Shown here: one piece after another, positions 37,350 through 38,092 of the stretch
Layout of the letters: each line of letters begins with the position of its first letter
Numbering within the stretch: the first letter of the stretch is position 1
From: a virus
Virus record (IMG/VR): IMGVR_UViG_3300020578_000204
Coordinates: 1-38,092 of that record
Length of the DNA stretch: 38,092 nucleotides
Direction: 5' to 3' (one strand)
Translations under genes and position numbers: made by a program
Notes under the pieces: generated by a model
What the model was told of the DNA's origin: nothing
Seen by the model: the letters and a program-made list of their open reading frames with translations, nothing else
Databases searched by the model: none

Positions 37350-38092
37350 ATGTCAGCAGGTGTCCCAGCGCGATACTACTCATCAACCGCAGTAGAAACT
37401 TCCCTCCAATCATCCATTGCAGCCCAAGCATCAGGGCAGTCACTCGCATCTTTTATTGTCGCATCAATTAGCGGTTTTCCAACAGATTTTCCGTTTACAC
37501 TTATTGTTGACCCTGATACTTCTAAAGAAGAGGTTGTTACTGTCACTGCTGGTAGTGGCACAACCCTTACTGTAACCCGTGGCGCTGACAATACTCAAGG
37601 TGTTGCTCATTCAGCAGGAGCAGTTATTAGGCATGGCGTATCAGCGCGGGAGTTCCGTGAATTACAAACCCACATTGCCTCTCGTGGCTATGACACAGAT
37701 TCCGCAATTATGGCGCTTGCTAATCAAACCCATGTTCACGGTATTGCAGTTACCGAAGGTGCGGTTGTTGGTACAAGCAAAACTCAAACCTTAAGCGATA
37801 AAACACTAATTACTCCAACCATTGCTTCTTTCACAAACGCAACCCACGACCACAGCAATGCTGCTGGTGGCGGTACTCTTGGTTCTGGTGTCATTACCAG
37901 CACAATGATTGTTGATGGCACTATAGTAAACGCAGACATTAATGCTGCTGCTGCGATTGATAAGACCAAGATTTCTGGAACTGCTATTACTGCTGGTGAT
38001 ACTGGCACTGTAACCAGCACAATGATTGCTGATAATACAATAGTAAATGCTGATATTAATTCATCTGCTCAGATTGCTTATGGTAAATTAAA
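37350..38092 (+). CDS. Tail fibre-like protein, N-terminal part, runs off the right edge
   Basis: Opens 8 bases after the previous gene and has 247 complete codons in the window. SAGVPARYYSSTAVETSLQS at the N-terminus, FPFTLIVDPDTSKEEVVTVT (a beta fold shared with adaptor/fibre proteins), REFRELQTHIASRGYD, then collagen-like or shaft repeats: TSTMIVDGTIVNADINAAAA and TSTMIADNTIVNADINSSAQ (units near 37900 and 38020). These TIxNADIN repeats are typical of phage fibre shafts. The last two bases plus window base 1 would complete a codon in frame with 2-190, giving 310 residues in total. Confidence 0.8.
   Translation, partial: MSAGVPARYYSSTAVETSLQSSIAAQASGQSLASFIVASISGFPTDFPFTLIVDPDTSKEEVVTVTAGSGTTLTVTRGADNTQGVAHSAGAVIRHGVSAREFRELQTHIASRGYDTDSAIMALANQTHVHGIAVTEGAVVGTSKTQTLSDKTLITPTIASFTNATHDHSNAAGGGTLGSGVITSTMIVDGTIVNADINAAAAIDKTKISGTAITAGDTGTVTSTMIADNTIVNADINSSAQIAYGKL

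Noticed and set aside
1-38092. Integrase, excisionase or immunity repressor
   Set aside because: No tyrosine or serine recombinase and no classical repressor was found, so temperate lifestyle is not supported, though a small unknown protein could act as repressor.

Overview
The window reads as almost all, and probably all, of the genome of a short-tailed (podovirus-like) phage of an actinobacterium. The host is inferred from a WhiB-like Fe-S regulator gene (12613-12957, minus), a protein class essentially confined to Actinobacteria and their phages, and from actinophage-style holin and M15-type endolysin genes. The moderate AT bias fits low-GC aquatic actinobacteria better than high-GC soil genera, but that is an inference. 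No tape-measure, tail-tube or sheath gene is present. Instead there is a portal, a very large internal (ejection-type) protein and several companions. The last open gene at 38092 and the partial gene at 1-190 are in the same frame when the two ends are joined, so the sequence may be a complete circular or circularly permuted genome of 38,092 bp.

Layout. (A) 18060 to 38092, continuing at 1-5599, plus strand: HTH-fused large terminase, portal, a small virion-region protein, a 2221-residue protein with an ADP-ribosyltransferase domain, three further probable internal proteins, scaffold, capsid, a run of very small lysine-rich proteins, neck/adaptor, tail fibre, glycine-rich adhesin, a 656-residue tail protein, a membrane protein, endolysin and holin, closed by a strong terminator (5617-5667). 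(B) 5713-5928, minus: a lone zinc-ribbon gene facing a divergent control region. (C) 6054-12533, plus: replication and metabolism: Cas4/RecB-like exonuclease, zinc-ribbon protein, RecA/DnaB-type ATPase, glycosyltransferase, Holliday-junction-resolvase-like nuclease, primase split into two overlapping genes, sigma-like protein, dNMP kinase, then a terminator. (D) 17198 to 12613, minus: zinc-ribbon protein, amidoligase, microproteins, class II glutamine amidotransferase, several small proteins, DUF3846-like protein, lytic transglycosylase and WhiB. (E) 17199-18059: an 861-base gene-free divergent region with iteron-like repeats, palindromes and stacked stem-loops in front of the terminase.

The most striking signal is not a gene. 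The perfect 8-bp palindrome GTTTAAAC occurs 32 times where about one is expected by chance, and 25 copies lie in 9960-17691 (blocks C, D and E). It is placed without regard to reading frame, inside genes, at stop codons, beside terminators and between genes, so it looks like a DNA-level site such as an operator, stoperator or nucleoid-type site. Two other leads are an amidoligase/glutamine-amidotransferase island with tiny membrane and cysteine-rich peptides, and an apparently packaged ADP-ribosyltransferase carrying the R / STS / ExE catalytic signature.
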